Below, piece by piece: positions 43,524 to 53,309 of a DNA stretch of 64,000 bases. The translations under genes were made by a program, and so were the position numbers. The notes under the pieces are model-generated. The model saw nothing but the letters and a program-made list of their open reading frames with translations, was not told where the DNA came from and ran no database searches. Each line of letters starts with the position of its first letter. The first letter of the stretch is position 1. The stretch spans positions 310,001-374,000 of the forward strand of contig NZ_NXNI01000001.1 in assembly GCF_002494345.1 (NCBI RefSeq), in the 5' to 3' direction. The DNA is from Natrinema ejinorense. Its GTDB lineage: Archaea; Halobacteriota; Halobacteria; Halobacteriales; Natrialbaceae.

Positions 43524-44011
43524 CACGAACAGCGTTACGAGGCGCGTTCGCGTCGTAAGCGACGGACTCGAGGGAGCTGTCGTGGCCAATTCGGGCTCGA
43601 GTCTATCGATCCGGGCACGGACGAACGGCGGCTCTCATCGGCCCACTCGGGTCTCATCGCGTTCCTGTACACGAACTCGTGACCGATGGGACAGTGCTGT
43701 CTCGGGATCCGACGACGATCGGTGGCGACTACCGCGGAGCCCACCGGGACGATTATCCAGCACCCTTCGCGGGCGCACCGTCGTTCGAGACGGTATCGGC
43801 GCCTCGAGGGATGTCGCCGTACCGACTGTGCCCGAGTACGGCACAGTCGCTGTCGTCGAGTCGGTGCCCGTGATGGGCCTTGAGTGCTACTGGATCACCG
43901 AGTGCGAGGCTCGCGATCGCTCGAGCGACGAGAGAGCAACGGACTGTAAGACCGAAACGGCGAGAAATCGATTCGAGGGCGCCATCGGACGGTCGAGACC
44001 GTCGCCGTGCC
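43464..44011. other. 548-bp interval without convincing gene
   Basis: Apart from the stem-loop after secY I see no gene. Open frames exist on both strands but lack acidic composition, recognisable domains or good start contexts. GTGCCCGAGTACGGCAC near 43827-43843 is a small imperfect inverted repeat. Confidence 0.5.
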
Positions 44012-44278
44012 CTACTGGATCGAGTACCCTGCGGCGAGGGTCAGCAGGAACACCATGAACGCCGCGGTGAGCATCAGGTAGGTAACCGACCGCGGTTCGT
44101 CTTTCAGGTGCTGGAAGTAGCCGGCGATCAGCGAGACCTTGATGGCTGCTAAGATCAATGTGCCGCCGACTGCTACCTGATAGTTGAAAATCTCCGGGAA
44201 GTGGAAGAAAACGAACTTCCCCGTCGCTAACAGTATCAGTGCTACGTAGATCAGGCTGTACGTCCGGATGCTCGCCAT
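44012..44278 (-). CDS. Cytochrome c oxidase subunit IV-like protein
   Basis: The protein has 88 residues from the ATG at 44278 (MASIRTYSLIYVALILLATG). Three membrane helices and the loop AGYFQHLKDEPRSVTYLML match prokaryotic cytochrome c oxidase subunit IV. It supports oxidase assembly or stability. Minus-strand GTATAAGTAT (44301-44310) is a TATA-like box about 28 nt upstream. Confidence 0.85.
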   Translation of the reverse strand: MASIRTYSLIYVALILLATGKFVFFHFPEIFNYQVAVGGTLILAAIKVSLIAGYFQHLKDEPRSVTYLMLTAAFMVFLLTLAAGYSIQ

Positions 44279-44361
44279 TGATTTTGAATGTGGGTGACGG
44301 ATACTTATACCTTCCTCATACGATCGTTCCGGCGGTCGATTCGCACGGAAGCGACACGTAG

Positions 44362-45792
44362 ATGGGCCGCGAGGACGAATCACCGGCAATGAGTGTACGG
44401 TCGGCTCTCGGTCGCCGAGCCGGTATCGGTCTCGCCGTCTCGCTGATGGTCCTCGCGACCGGCAGCGGTGTCGTCGCCGCAAGCAACGTCGCAGCTGGCC
44501 TCACCGGAGGTGGGTCCGACGTCAGCGTCCCGACGTGGCTCTATCTCGCGACGGGCGGCGGTACCGTCGGGGCGTCCGCCCTGTTGACGATGCTCGTCAC
44601 CGACCGCGACGTGATCGGCAGCTACCACGACCGCACCCTCGAGGCGTCCGTCGACCGACTCCTGTCTGCGGGCACGTTATTGCTGGGCGTGGTCGGCGTC
44701 CTCGGGTTCGGAGTGATCGTCGTGGCCGGTATCGCCGGACCGAACATCGGGCTGGTCAGTGCGACCGTCCTGGTGACGTTCGTCGGCGGGCGCGCGCTGT
44801 TGACGATCGTCACCTACGCGGTCGGGAACCCGTGGCCGGCGCTCAACCCCTGGCGACGGATCGCCGAGGCGCTGCCAACCATCGACGAGCCCTACCCGGA
44901 TGCGTACCGCTCCTGGCCGGCCGTCGTGGCACTGTTGGTTTTCGTCTGGCTCGAGATCGTCGCACCCCTGACGTCGTCGCCACGGGCGTTGCTGCTCGTC
45001 TTACTCATGTATTCGGTGGGGACGATCTCGAGTGCGGTCGTGTTCTCGCCGGCGACATGGTTTCGTCGCGGTGACCCACTCTCGTTGTGGTTTCGGCTCT
45101 ACGGGGCCGTCGCGCCGATCCAGCGGACCGACGACGGCTTCGAACTCCGGTATCCGGGTTCCCGGTTGAGCGAGGCCGACCTCGTCGTCGACGGCTCGCT
45201 CGTAGCCTTCGTGCTCGCGTTGGTCTGGGAACTGACCTTCAGCGGATTCATCGTTACGCCGGTCGGCGTCCGGACGATCGAGACGCTCGTCGGAATCGGC
45301 CTCCCGCCGGCGCTCGTCTATCTGGGGCTGCTCGTCGTCGGGTTCGCCCTGTTCTGGAAGATCTACTGGCTCGCCATCGATCGAACCCGCGAGCAAGCCG
45401 AGACGTACCTCTCTCGAGAGTACCTCGGGCTCAGACTCGCCGCACCGCTGCTGGCGATCGCAGCCGGCTATCACTTCGCACACTACGTCGGGTTCGGGCT
45501 CTCGCTGTGGCCGTCGCTGCTCGATGCCGTCGCGATGCCGCTGAATCCGCCGCCGAACCCGACCCGGTATGCCTTGCCGGGCTGGTTCGGCTACGTCGAA
45601 ATCGCCGGCATCCTGCTGGGCCACGTCCTGGCAGTCTGGGTCGCACACACCGTCTCCTTCGAGCTGTTTCCCGGCAAACTCCAGGCGATCAGGAGTCAGT
45701 ACCCGTTGATCGTCGTGATGGTCTTCTTTACCATGGTGAGCCTGTATCTCGTCTCACAGGGAACGATGAGTCCGCCCTACGTTCCGAGTTAA
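44362..45792 (+). CDS. Multi-pass membrane protein of the oxidase region
   Basis: The protein has 476 residues and about ten hydrophobic helices. TYAVGNPWPALNPWRRIAEA and HYVGFGLSLWPSLLDAVAMP are conserved-looking. Its haloarchaeal relatives lie beside cytochrome oxidase genes and are sometimes labelled fenitrothion hydrolase, a name with weak support. The function is unknown; a role in oxidase biogenesis is inferred from context only. An in-frame ATG at 44389 is an alternative start. Confidence 0.75.
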   Translation: MGREDESPAMSVRSALGRRAGIGLAVSLMVLATGSGVVAASNVAAGLTGGGSDVSVPTWLYLATGGGTVGASALLTMLVTDRDVIGSYHDRTLEASVDRLLSAGTLLLGVVGVLGFGVIVVAGIAGPNIGLVSATVLVTFVGGRALLTIVTYAVGNPWPALNPWRRIAEALPTIDEPYPDAYRSWPAVVALLVFVWLEIVAPLTSSPRALLLVLLMYSVGTISSAVVFSPATWFRRGDPLSLWFRLYGAVAPIQRTDDGFELRYPGSRLSEADLVVDGSLVAFVLALVWELTFSGFIVTPVGVRTIETLVGIGLPPALVYLGLLVVGFALFWKIYWLAIDRTREQAETYLSREYLGLRLAAPLLAIAAGYHFAHYVGFGLSLWPSLLDAVAMPLNPPPNPTRYALPGWFGYVEIAGILLGHVLAVWVAHTVSFELFPGKLQAIRSQYPLIVVMVFFTMVSLYLVSQGTMSPPYVPS

Positions 45793-45839
45793 CGACGAAC
45801 CGCCAACCACTTGCTCGCGCCGCCACAACGATCGATCGA

Positions 45840-46127
45840 ATGGCGACCGATCGCGCGCTCGAGCGAGAGTACGAGGTGCCCACGGACGAAGCCCCCGGCG
45901 CGACCTGCCCGTACTGTGGCCGGCCGTTCCGTTCCGAGCGGTACGCCACGTTTCACGTCGGCGTCGACCACGCCGAGGAGTGTACCGACGGCGAACGCGA
46001 GGCCTTCGACGACGAACGCGACGACGAGGAGTACGAACTGTTCACCTTCCACTTCAAGGCGGCCATCTCCGTCTTTCTGGTGTACTTCCTGTTTACGTTC
46101 ATTTACGCGCTGGTCTGGGCGGGCTGA
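45840..46127 (+). CDS. Small zinc-finger membrane protein
   Basis: The protein has 95 residues from the ATG at 45840. A C2H2-like finger (CPYCGRPFRSERYATFH with a second His at HAEEC) precedes an acidic linker and one C-terminal membrane helix (AISVFLVYFLFTFIYALVWA). It lies 47 bp after the large membrane protein on the same strand, probably in one operon. Function is unknown. Confidence 0.75.
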   Translation: MATDRALEREYEVPTDEAPGATCPYCGRPFRSERYATFHVGVDHAEECTDGEREAFDDERDDEEYELFTFHFKAAISVFLVYFLFTFIYALVWAG

Positions 46128-46262
46128 GTACGCGATCCGCGTACACTGATCGCGTTCCGTGTCGATCGAACTCGCTCCCGTCGTCCCGGGGTGGCCGCCG
46201 TCTTCGTCGACAATCTCCCGATCCAGAATTTCTTTATTCCGTGCTGTCTCAGTGACACCATC

Positions 46263-47912
46263 ATGGCACCTCGCCGCCCCAGTCCGGTATCCCTCCCCGT
46301 TTTCGCAGTCGTCGTCTGTCTGCTACTCGCGTCCGTGTTCGCGCCGGTCGTGCTCGGTCTCAGTGACGGTTCCGTCCTAGAAACCGAATCCGCGGACGAC
46401 GCCATCGTCGTCGACGATGCCCTCCCCACGAACGGAACGACCGTCGAGGCCGTCGTTCGACTCGAGGAGGCGACGGTTCCCGAGGGCATCGGCGAGGCCG
46501 CGGCCGAACGACGGCTCGAGACCCACGCCGAGTCGACGCAGGAGTCGCTCCTCGAGCACGTCAGGGAGACTGACAGGCTGTCCGTCGAGGAGACGTTCTG
46601 GCTGACGAACGCCGTTCTCGTCGAGGTCGACACCGGGGCCGTCGACTACGAGACGTTCGAGCAGTTCGGCGCGGTCGAAGCCGTCCACGAGAACTTCGAG
46701 GTGTCGATCCCGGAACCCCCGCGGCGAGCGAACACGACGGGCTCGGTCGGATCGTCAGGGTCGACAGTGGGCGAACGGAACACGACGGCCGGCGTCGCAC
46801 AGGTAAACGCACCGGCCGTCTGGGAAGAGTACGACACGCGCGGCGAGGGCGTCCGCGTAGCGGTTCTCGATACCGGGGTCGACGTCTCCCATCCCGACAT
46901 CGACCTCGCGACCGACGACCCGTCGGACCCGACCTATCCCGGCGGGTGGGCGGAGTTCGATGCGAGCGGCCAGCGGGTCCCCAGGTCGACGCCACACGAT
47001 ACGGGAACGCACGGGACACACGTCAGCGGAACGGTCGCCGGCGGGGCGACGAGCGGCACTGCGATCGGCGTCGCCCCCGAGGCCGAGTTGCTCCACGGAC
47101 TCGTCATGAGCGAGACCAGCGGCTCGTTCGCGCAGGTCGTTGCGGGGATGGAATGGGCCCTGCGGTCGGACGCCGACGTAATCAATCTCAGCCTCGGGGC
47201 GACCGGGGCGCATCCGGCACTGATCGATCCAGTGCGAAACGCACGCCACAGCGGAGCGGTCGTCGTCGGGGCGGTCGGTAACGAAGGAGCGGGAACTTCT
47301 GACTCTCCCGGCAACGTCTACGAGACGATCAGCGTCGGCGCAGTCGACGGGGTCGGGACAGTCCCCCCGTTTTCCGGCGGTCAACGGCTCAACCGGACCG
47401 ACTGGAACGGGTCGCCGGCCGACTGGGATGCCCCATCGTCGTACGTCGTCCCCGACGTCGTCGCACCCGGCGTGGCGGTCACGAGCGCCGGTCCCGACGG
47501 CGGCTATGCGACCATCCCGGGGACGTCGATGGCGACGCCACACGTCTCAGGGACGGCTGCCCTCCTGTTGTCGGCCGAACCCGACGCCACGCCCGACGAA
47601 ATCGAAACGGCGCTTACCGAGACGGCTCGAGTCCCCGAGAACCGTGTCACGGAGCGCGATGTCACGACTGACGACGGTGACGGGCGGCTAGACACCCGGT
47701 ATGGACACGGTATCGTCGACGCCAGCGCCGCCGCGGACGCGCTCGTTGCTGTGCGGGGCTCGATGGATCCGACCACGGTGCGATCGAGCGATGTCGACAC
47801 GACCGACGATCCCAACTCGACGTGGCCTCCCGTTTTTGCCGCGGGTATTGCCCTCGTCGGGGTTACTTTGACGCTCGCCCTACTGGCCCGGCACCGATTC
47901 GGCGAGCGGTGA
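46263..47912 (+). CDS. Secreted S8 (subtilisin-like) serine protease with C-terminal anchor
   Basis: The protein has 549 residues from the ATG at 46263. A signal peptide (about 1-33) and a propeptide to about 150 precede the catalytic domain. The triad is Asp203 (VAVLDTGVDV), His250 (HGTHVSG) and Ser422 (GTSMATPHVSG), with oxyanion Asn340 (GAVGNEGAG). After the catalytic domain a Ser/Thr-rich linker leads to a membrane helix (AGIALVGVTLTLALLA) and a short basic tail, so it is anchored outside the cell. TTTATTC near 46232 is a TATA-like box. Confidence 0.93.
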   Translation: MAPRRPSPVSLPVFAVVVCLLLASVFAPVVLGLSDGSVLETESADDAIVVDDALPTNGTTVEAVVRLEEATVPEGIGEAAAERRLETHAESTQESLLEHVRETDRLSVEETFWLTNAVLVEVDTGAVDYETFEQFGAVEAVHENFEVSIPEPPRRANTTGSVGSSGSTVGERNTTAGVAQVNAPAVWEEYDTRGEGVRVAVLDTGVDVSHPDIDLATDDPSDPTYPGGWAEFDASGQRVPRSTPHDTGTHGTHVSGTVAGGATSGTAIGVAPEAELLHGLVMSETSGSFAQVVAGMEWALRSDADVINLSLGATGAHPALIDPVRNARHSGAVVVGAVGNEGAGTSDSPGNVYETISVGAVDGVGTVPPFSGGQRLNRTDWNGSPADWDAPSSYVVPDVVAPGVAVTSAGPDGGYATIPGTSMATPHVSGTAALLLSAEPDATPDEIETALTETARVPENRVTERDVTTDDGDGRLDTRYGHGIVDASAAADALVAVRGSMDPTTVRSSDVDTTDDPNSTWPPVFAAGIALVGVTLTLALLARHRFGER

Positions 47913-48314
47913 CTCGTTCGATTCGATTCGAGCCGTCACCCTGGGCGCGGAACGACCGTCCCCAGGCGAGTCTGGGAGAGCCAAACCGAACTGCTATCTG
48001 TCGTGACAGCGGGCCGGCCCTGACGCTGGATCGGACGTCGACGGTACGGGTTGCACACTTCTGTTACCGCAGTTGGCAGACTGTGAGCGGGCCCGTGGGC
48101 CGAGGAATCCCGTTCGAGCAGCGCATCTCGGCGGTTCTGTCGCGTTCGATCTCGAGCGTCGTTTCGTCCTCATCGACGAGAAGGGGTACCGGAATCCCGC
48201 CGCTCATAGCGGACAGGACGGTATCATCTCGCCTGGTTTTCCCGTCGAACCACGTACTCGAGTCGAGAGATGAACCGGAAAACAGCGGATCGAAACCCGT
48301 GTAGCGGCGGGCCG
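47913..48314. other. 402-bp interval between convergent genes
   Basis: This lies between the subtilase and the oxidase gene, which converge. No gene, tRNA or strong repeat is seen. It presumably holds both terminators. Confidence 0.5.
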
Positions 48315-50798
48315 CTACATCAGGTAGAACAGTGGGAACAGGAAGACCCACACGATGTCGACGAAGTGCCAGTAGAGACCGAAGTACTCCACCGGCATGT
48401 GATCCTCGAGATAGGCGTCGATCGAGACGACTCGGTAGATCATGAACAGCGCAACCAGGAGGCCGAGGATGACGTGCAGCGCGTGCAGTCCCGTGGTCAC
48501 GAAGTACAGCGAGTATTCGATCCCGCTGAACCAGTAGTGACCGTCCGAGAACTTGCTGCTGTACTCGAAGGCCTTGACGCTCATGAACACGAGTCCGAGC
48601 AGGACCGTCGCGCTCAACATGCCGAGTAGCCCCTTCTTGTTTCCACGTTCGGCCATCACGTGTGCGAGGATGACCGTGAAACTCGAGGTCAGCAACACGT
48701 ACGTGTTGAACAGTCCGGCATTGGTGATCGTATCGAGATGCCAGCTCCCCCAGCCCATGTGGATACGCATGAAGACGTACGCCCCGATGGCGGCACCGAA
48801 GACGACGACGTCCGAGGCCAGGAAGATCCAGACGCCCAGCTTCTCGTTGCTGATGCCGCCAAAGGGCCAGCGTTCGGCGACGGCCATCTCGGGTGCGGTG
48901 AACTGCTCGCGACCGAACTGGAACAGCGTGACCGCGAGCATCCCCAATCCGAGTGCAATGAGGATCGGGTAGATGATGTTCTGTGCGGGTGCCGAATCGA
49001 GCGTGACGAAGTTGCCGACGCCGCTGTGAATGTGTGACTCGACGAACGAGAAGACGTACGGCGTGACGCCGCTAAGTCCGAGGAAGAAGGTAAACGTCGC
49101 GAGGCCGATGCCAACCGGCCAGATGCTGGCGTGGTCGGCGTGTTCTTCCTCGTGACTCGCGGCCGCCGTGGCGGTCGCTTCCTGTGCGACACCGCCGTCG
49201 GTCGCGGTCGCGGCGTCGTCGACGAACTCGAGGCGGCCGCTGGCGTAGCTGGGCCGGTCGGGCCAGTTCTCGAGGGGCGGTGGCGAGGGGATCGCCCACT
49301 CGGCGGTCCGCGAGTACGTCCACGGGTTGTCGGGGGCGTCGGGGCCCGAGACCAGACTCTTCCCGAGCGTGAAGAACATGATCAGGAAGGAGGCGCCGAA
49401 GACGAACGCGCCGACGGTTGCCAGCTGGTGATAGATCTGGGCACCCTCGGCGTAGTGGAAGACGCGCCGTGGCGTCTCCCAGGCCATGAACATCGGGAAG
49501 TACAGCAGGTTGAAGCCGACGAAGTAGACCGCGAAGTTGAGCTTGCCGAGTCGCTCGGAGTACATCTTGCCGGTGAGTTTCGGCCACCAGTAGTAGATGC
49601 CACCGACTAGTGCGGTGACTCCCGAGACCATCACGTAGTGGAAGTGAGCGACGACCCAGTACGTTCCGCGGAACTCGTAGTCGAGGACGACGGCCCCGAG
49701 GAAGACGCCGGTGATGCCTCCCAGGATGAACAACACGAGCGCGCCAAGCGAGAACAGGAACGGCGTGGTAAAGCGGACGCGCCCTTTGACCATCGTATAG
49801 ATCAGCGCGAAGACCATCAGGTCGAAGGGCAGCGAGATACCGATCGTCGTCGCCATAAAGAGCGTCTTGATCGGGAGGTTGATCGTCGACAGGAACATGT
49901 GGTGCATCCAGACGAGGAACGACTGGACCGCAACGAGGACCATCGCGATGATGACCCACTTGCGGCCGACGAGCCGTCGGCCGGTGAACGTCTGGAACGT
50001 CTCGAACATGATTCCCAAGGCAGGGAAGAAGACGATGTACACCTCCGGATGGCCGAAGAACCAGAAGATATGTGCCCACAGTAGACTCGATCCCTGATCG
50101 GTCGCGAAGTACTGCGTGAGGAACAGCCGATCGACCGAGAGTAACAGCACGGCTGCCAGCAGCGCCGCGAACGCGAACAGCATCATCCAGGCGGTCAGCA
50201 GCCACGACCAGGAGAACATCGGCATGTTCCACAGACCGAGCCCCTCGGCACGGGATCGGTGCATCGTGGTCAGGAAGTTGACCGTCCCCATCGTGATGGA
50301 GATACAGAACAGAACTAAGGCGAGAACCATCGAGTTCCCGCCGGTCATCGCCTGCATCGCCGGCGTATACGTCGGCACGTTCAGCGGGGCATACATCGTC
50401 CAGCCGCCGGAGAACGAGCCACCCTGGAAGAACGAGATCCCCATCAAGATGCCCGAGAACAGGTAGAACCAGTAACTCAGTGCGTTCAGACGGGGGAACG
50501 CGAGGTCCTTTGCGCCGATCTGGAGCGGGACGAAGTAGTTCGCGAACCCGCTGGCGATCGGTGACAGGAACCAGAAGACCATGATGAGCCCGTGGCCGGA
50601 AACGGACTGGTAGAACTGATCGTTGGTGAGCAGCCCCGTCCCGCCGGCTTTCCACAGGTGAGCGCGGAACAGCAGTGCGAGGGTCCCTCCGAAAAGCAGG
50701 AAGAACAGCGACGTCGCGATGTAGAGGATGCCGACGTCCTTGTGGTTAGTCGTGACCAGCCACCGTTTGAGCGACCGCATCGGTGGAAGATCACTCAT
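48315..50798 (-). CDS. Cytochrome c oxidase, fused subunits I and III
   Basis: The protein has 827 residues. Subunit I (about 1-530) has 12 helices with the CuB/heme residues in FFGHPEVYIVFFPALG and VVAHFHYVMVSG. A hydrophilic linker with ATATAAASHEEEHADH follows, then a subunit-III part (about 620-827; VWIFLASDVVVFGAAIGAYV, HALHVILGLLVALFM, HFVDIVWVFLFPLFY). I+III fusions occur in haloarchaea and some bacteria. It is the core of the terminal oxidase in the cytoplasmic membrane. It shares 1 nt with the subunit II gene. Confidence 0.95.
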   Translation of the reverse strand: MSDLPPMRSLKRWLVTTNHKDVGILYIATSLFFLLFGGTLALLFRAHLWKAGGTGLLTNDQFYQSVSGHGLIMVFWFLSPIASGFANYFVPLQIGAKDLAFPRLNALSYWFYLFSGILMGISFFQGGSFSGGWTMYAPLNVPTYTPAMQAMTGGNSMVLALVLFCISITMGTVNFLTTMHRSRAEGLGLWNMPMFSWSWLLTAWMMLFAFAALLAAVLLLSVDRLFLTQYFATDQGSSLLWAHIFWFFGHPEVYIVFFPALGIMFETFQTFTGRRLVGRKWVIIAMVLVAVQSFLVWMHHMFLSTINLPIKTLFMATTIGISLPFDLMVFALIYTMVKGRVRFTTPFLFSLGALVLFILGGITGVFLGAVVLDYEFRGTYWVVAHFHYVMVSGVTALVGGIYYWWPKLTGKMYSERLGKLNFAVYFVGFNLLYFPMFMAWETPRRVFHYAEGAQIYHQLATVGAFVFGASFLIMFFTLGKSLVSGPDAPDNPWTYSRTAEWAIPSPPPLENWPDRPSYASGRLEFVDDAATATDGGVAQEATATAAASHEEEHADHASIWPVGIGLATFTFFLGLSGVTPYVFSFVESHIHSGVGNFVTLDSAPAQNIIYPILIALGLGMLAVTLFQFGREQFTAPEMAVAERWPFGGISNEKLGVWIFLASDVVVFGAAIGAYVFMRIHMGWGSWHLDTITNAGLFNTYVLLTSSFTVILAHVMAERGNKKGLLGMLSATVLLGLVFMSVKAFEYSSKFSDGHYWFSGIEYSLYFVTTGLHALHVILGLLVALFMIYRVVSIDAYLEDHMPVEYFGLYWHFVDIVWVFLFPLFYLM

Positions 50799-51790
50799 CA
50801 GTTCTCACCTCCGCCGTTCGTTTCGTTTGCATTGGTCTCGGATTCCGTTGCGTCTAACTCGAGCGTGTAGGTCTCGCTGACCGGACCGGTCATGTCGATC
50901 TGCTCCTCGATCGGTTCGAACTGCCCGTCCGTCGGCTCGATCGACACGTTGTACTGGCCACCTTGCTCGATATCCGTGATCTCGATCGATCCGTTATCGA
51001 ACTGGTCTGCCGTGTAGCTCTCCTCGAAGTCACTCTCTTGGTGCTCGAGGGTCAGTACGTAGCCGTCCGTAACGGGGGACTCGTTTTGGTCCTCCATCGT
51101 GAACGACATCGTCAGTTGATCGTCCATCCACTGGTCGTACTTTTCGGGCTCCATGACCTCGAGCGTGCCGACCATCGAGGTATGGTACTCGCCACAGAGC
51201 TCGAAGCACTCGATCTCGTACTGGCCGGGTTCCTCGGCCTCGAACCACGTTTCGTCGTACTCGCCCGGAATCGCGTCGGCTTTTACCCGTTGTTCGGATA
51301 TGCCGAACGCGTGCCAGACGTCGCCTGACGTCACCTGTATCCAGATCCGTTCGTCGGCGGGGACCCGAAGGGTTCCCGTCGATTCGATCCCGTTCTCGTA
51401 CTCGAAGAACCAGGCGAAGCTCTCGCCGGTGACTTCGACGTTGAGCGCTTCTGCTTGCTCGTCCGTGCCGTCGGCTGGGTCCTCGACGTACAGGAGCATC
51501 GCGTACGTCCAGATCACCAGCGAGATGACGATTACGGCGCTGATGCCGAACGAGAGAAACAGTTTCTTGCCGCCCTTTCCACCTGTCGGTAACTCCCCGA
51601 CGGAGGGCAGATCTTCGTCGTCGTCGGCCTCACCGGTATCACGGTACTTGTACGCGTTGTACAAGGTGTACGCGATCACGATGACGCCGACGAGCGCGCC
51701 AAGTCCTAAGAAGACCAGGAAGATCTGCTCGAACACGTCGACACGTGTCCCCTGCATCGGGGTCGTCAGTAGGTTGCTGATTGTGTTCAC
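50798..51790 (-). CDS. coxB: Cytochrome c oxidase subunit II with C-terminal beta-domain extension
   Basis: The protein has 330 residues. Two membrane helices (about 23-46 and 78-102) precede the CuA domain with ligands His160, Cys195, Glu197, Cys199, His203 and Met206 (CFELCGEYHTSM). Residues 225-330 are an extra acidic segment with strands resembling a CnaB or carboxypeptidase-regulatory fold. The start is uncertain: GTG at 51790 lies only 20 nt from the TATA-like box, and ATG at 51757 (MQGTRVDVFEQIF) is an alternative. It delivers electrons to subunit I. Confidence 0.94.
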   Translation of the reverse strand: MNTISNLLTTPMQGTRVDVFEQIFLVFLGLGALVGVIVIAYTLYNAYKYRDTGEADDDEDLPSVGELPTGGKGGKKLFLSFGISAVIVISLVIWTYAMLLYVEDPADGTDEQAEALNVEVTGESFAWFFEYENGIESTGTLRVPADERIWIQVTSGDVWHAFGISEQRVKADAIPGEYDETWFEAEEPGQYEIECFELCGEYHTSMVGTLEVMEPEKYDQWMDDQLTMSFTMEDQNESPVTDGYVLTLEHQESDFEESYTADQFDNGSIEITDIEQGGQYNVSIEPTDGQFEPIEEQIDMTGPVSETYTLELDATESETNANETNGGGEN

Positions 51791-52176
51791 CTCTTTTGAA
51801 CTCCGGTTATATGTCGGATGATGCTTGCTGGGTGCACTTATCTATTTGGAAACCGCCCGACTGATGCTGTCTGTCGGGTGACTGGTATGGCAGGTATCGT
51901 CTCGCGTTCCATACCGAATGGGGTGTATCGGTCCGGTGCATCACTGTTGCGTTGGGCCCGATACCCTTTTTTCTGTCGCTGTTTGGACCCCGGTCGTGTC
52001 CGCCCCCGAACGCATTATATATAGTGTGCCGAACCAGTTCGTCTCGAGCCGAACCCGACACGAACGCGCGGTCTGCTGTCAGGTGGATGCGGCCGGAACC
52101 GGTCACCTGCCGAGCAGCGATGGAGAGTGACCGGCATAAGCGCCGACAGCCGACGAGCCACACGAGCTGGTGCGCG
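51791..52176. other. 386-bp interval with two TATA-like boxes
   Basis: Minus-strand CATATAACC (51805-51813) is the likely coxB promoter box. TTATATATAG (52014-52023) is a second strong box with no gene assigned on either strand. The 386 bp contain no credible coding frame. Confidence 0.5.
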
Positions 52177-52608
52177 TTATATCCCAACGGCCCAGACGCG
52201 GACCGACGGCGGCAGATCGTACACCTCGAGGAAGACGTCGTCGACGAACTGGGCGATCCGGTTTGGATCCGCTTTGGCGCTGATCCGGACGTTGACGCCC
52301 TCGGCTTCCTCGGGTCGATTTAGGTCGTCGATCTTGAACGCAGGGAACTCATCGAGAACGCCCTTCAATACGTCCAACTCAGCATCAGTACAGTCGAGAT
52401 TGATCGTGCCGTCACTGAACTGGACCCACGGGGTCCCCAGTTCGGCAGCCGATGCAGCGGCCGATTCGCCTTCGGAGTCACGGCCGACAGCCGTCTCGTC
52501 GTCGGCCTCGAGCGTGAGAAATCCACTCCCACGCTCGCGGTGGGCGGTAATGGCATCGACGTACAGTTTCCGACGGTCGGCGGGCTCGGCTGCGTCGAAT
52601 CGAGTCAT
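52177..52608 (-). CDS. Conserved-looking haloarchaeal protein, unknown function
   Basis: The protein has 143 residues. It starts MTRFDAAEPADRRKLYVDAI and has the pattern DLNRPEEAEGVNVRISAKAD. No membrane segment or catalytic motif is visible. It diverges from adk, and CTTAAAG (52631-52637, minus) lies about 26 nt from its ATG. I cannot assign a function. Confidence 0.75.
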   Translation of the reverse strand: MTRFDAAEPADRRKLYVDAITAHRERGSGFLTLEADDETAVGRDSEGESAAASAAELGTPWVQFSDGTINLDCTDAELDVLKGVLDEFPAFKIDDLNRPEEAEGVNVRISAKADPNRIAQFVDDVFLEVYDLPPSVRVWAVGI

Positions 52609-52630
52609 GGTGATATCGACGGGGCCAATT

Positions 52631-52645
52631 CTTTAAGCCTTTACG
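52631..52645. promoter_or_regulatory. Adjacent TATA-like boxes for divergent genes
   Basis: Minus-strand CTTAAAG (52631-52637) lies about 26 nt from the ATG at 52608, and plus-strand CTTTACG (52639-52645) lies about 26 nt from the adk ATG at 52668. Both imply leaderless mRNAs and could compete for TBP. Confidence 0.45.
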
Positions 52646-52667
52646 TGCCGCCCCTGAACGGTGGCGT

Positions 52668-53303
52668 ATGGCTCAGCCACGAATCCTGATCCTGGGCGCG
52701 CCTGGGGCAGGCAAGGGGACCCAGAGCGCAAAGATCACCGAGGAGTTTGACGTCGATCACATCACGACGGGGGACGCGCTCCGAGCGAACAAGGAGATGG
52801 ACATCTCGGATATGGACACCGAGTACGACACGCCGGTCGAGTACATGGACCGGGGCGAACTCGTCCCGGACGCGGTCGTCAACGCGATCGTCGACGAGGC
52901 GCTCTCGCAGGCTGATGGCTTCGTCCTCGACGGCTACCCGCGGAACTTAGAACAGGCCGAAGAGCTCGAGGACATGACCGTCCTCGACGTCGTACTCTAC
53001 CTCGAGGTCGGCGAGGAGGAACTCATCCACCGGCTGACGGGGCGGCGGATGGACCCGGAAACCGGCGACATCTACCACGTCGAATACAATCCCCCCGAAG
53101 ATCCCGAAGTCGAGGAGCGACTCGTTCAGCGGGACGACGACACCGAAGAGACGGTCACGGAGCGGCTGTCGGTCTTCCACGAGAACACCGAACCGGTTAT
53201 CGAGTACTACGAGGAACAGGGAGCTCTCGAGCGAGTCAACGGTGAGCAGGCGCCCGACGAGGTCTGGGAGGACGTGCGGGCGACGATCGAAGACGCGGCG
53301 TAA
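52668..53303 (+). CDS. adk: Adenylate kinase
   Basis: The protein has 211 residues and converts ATP + AMP to 2 ADP. The P-loop is [23 protein letters not shown] is the AMP-site signature, and the LID region ([20 protein letters not shown]) lacks zinc cysteines. It is the usual spc-region companion of secY, here separated from it by the oxidase cluster. Confidence 0.97.
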   Translation: MAQPRILILGAPGAGKGTQSAKITEEFDVDHITTGDALRANKEMDISDMDTEYDTPVEYMDRGELVPDAVVNAIVDEALSQADGFVLDGYPRNLEQAEELEDMTVLDVVLYLEVGEEELIHRLTGRRMDPETGDIYHVEYNPPEDPEVEERLVQRDDDTEETVTERLSVFHENTEPVIEYYEEQGALERVNGEQAPDEVWEDVRATIEDAA

Positions 53304-53309
53304 ATCGGT

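Noticed and set aside
43582-44058. 158-codon plus-strand frame after secY
   Set aside because: Arg/Ser/Thr-rich translation without haloarchaeal acidity and with overlapping alternative frames; it also runs into the oxidase subunit IV gene.
49072-50655. 527-codon minus-strand frame overlapping the oxidase I+III gene
   Set aside because: It is a frameshifted reading of the same strand. Its Arg-rich translation has no membrane helices, whereas the oxidase frame matches the family end to end.
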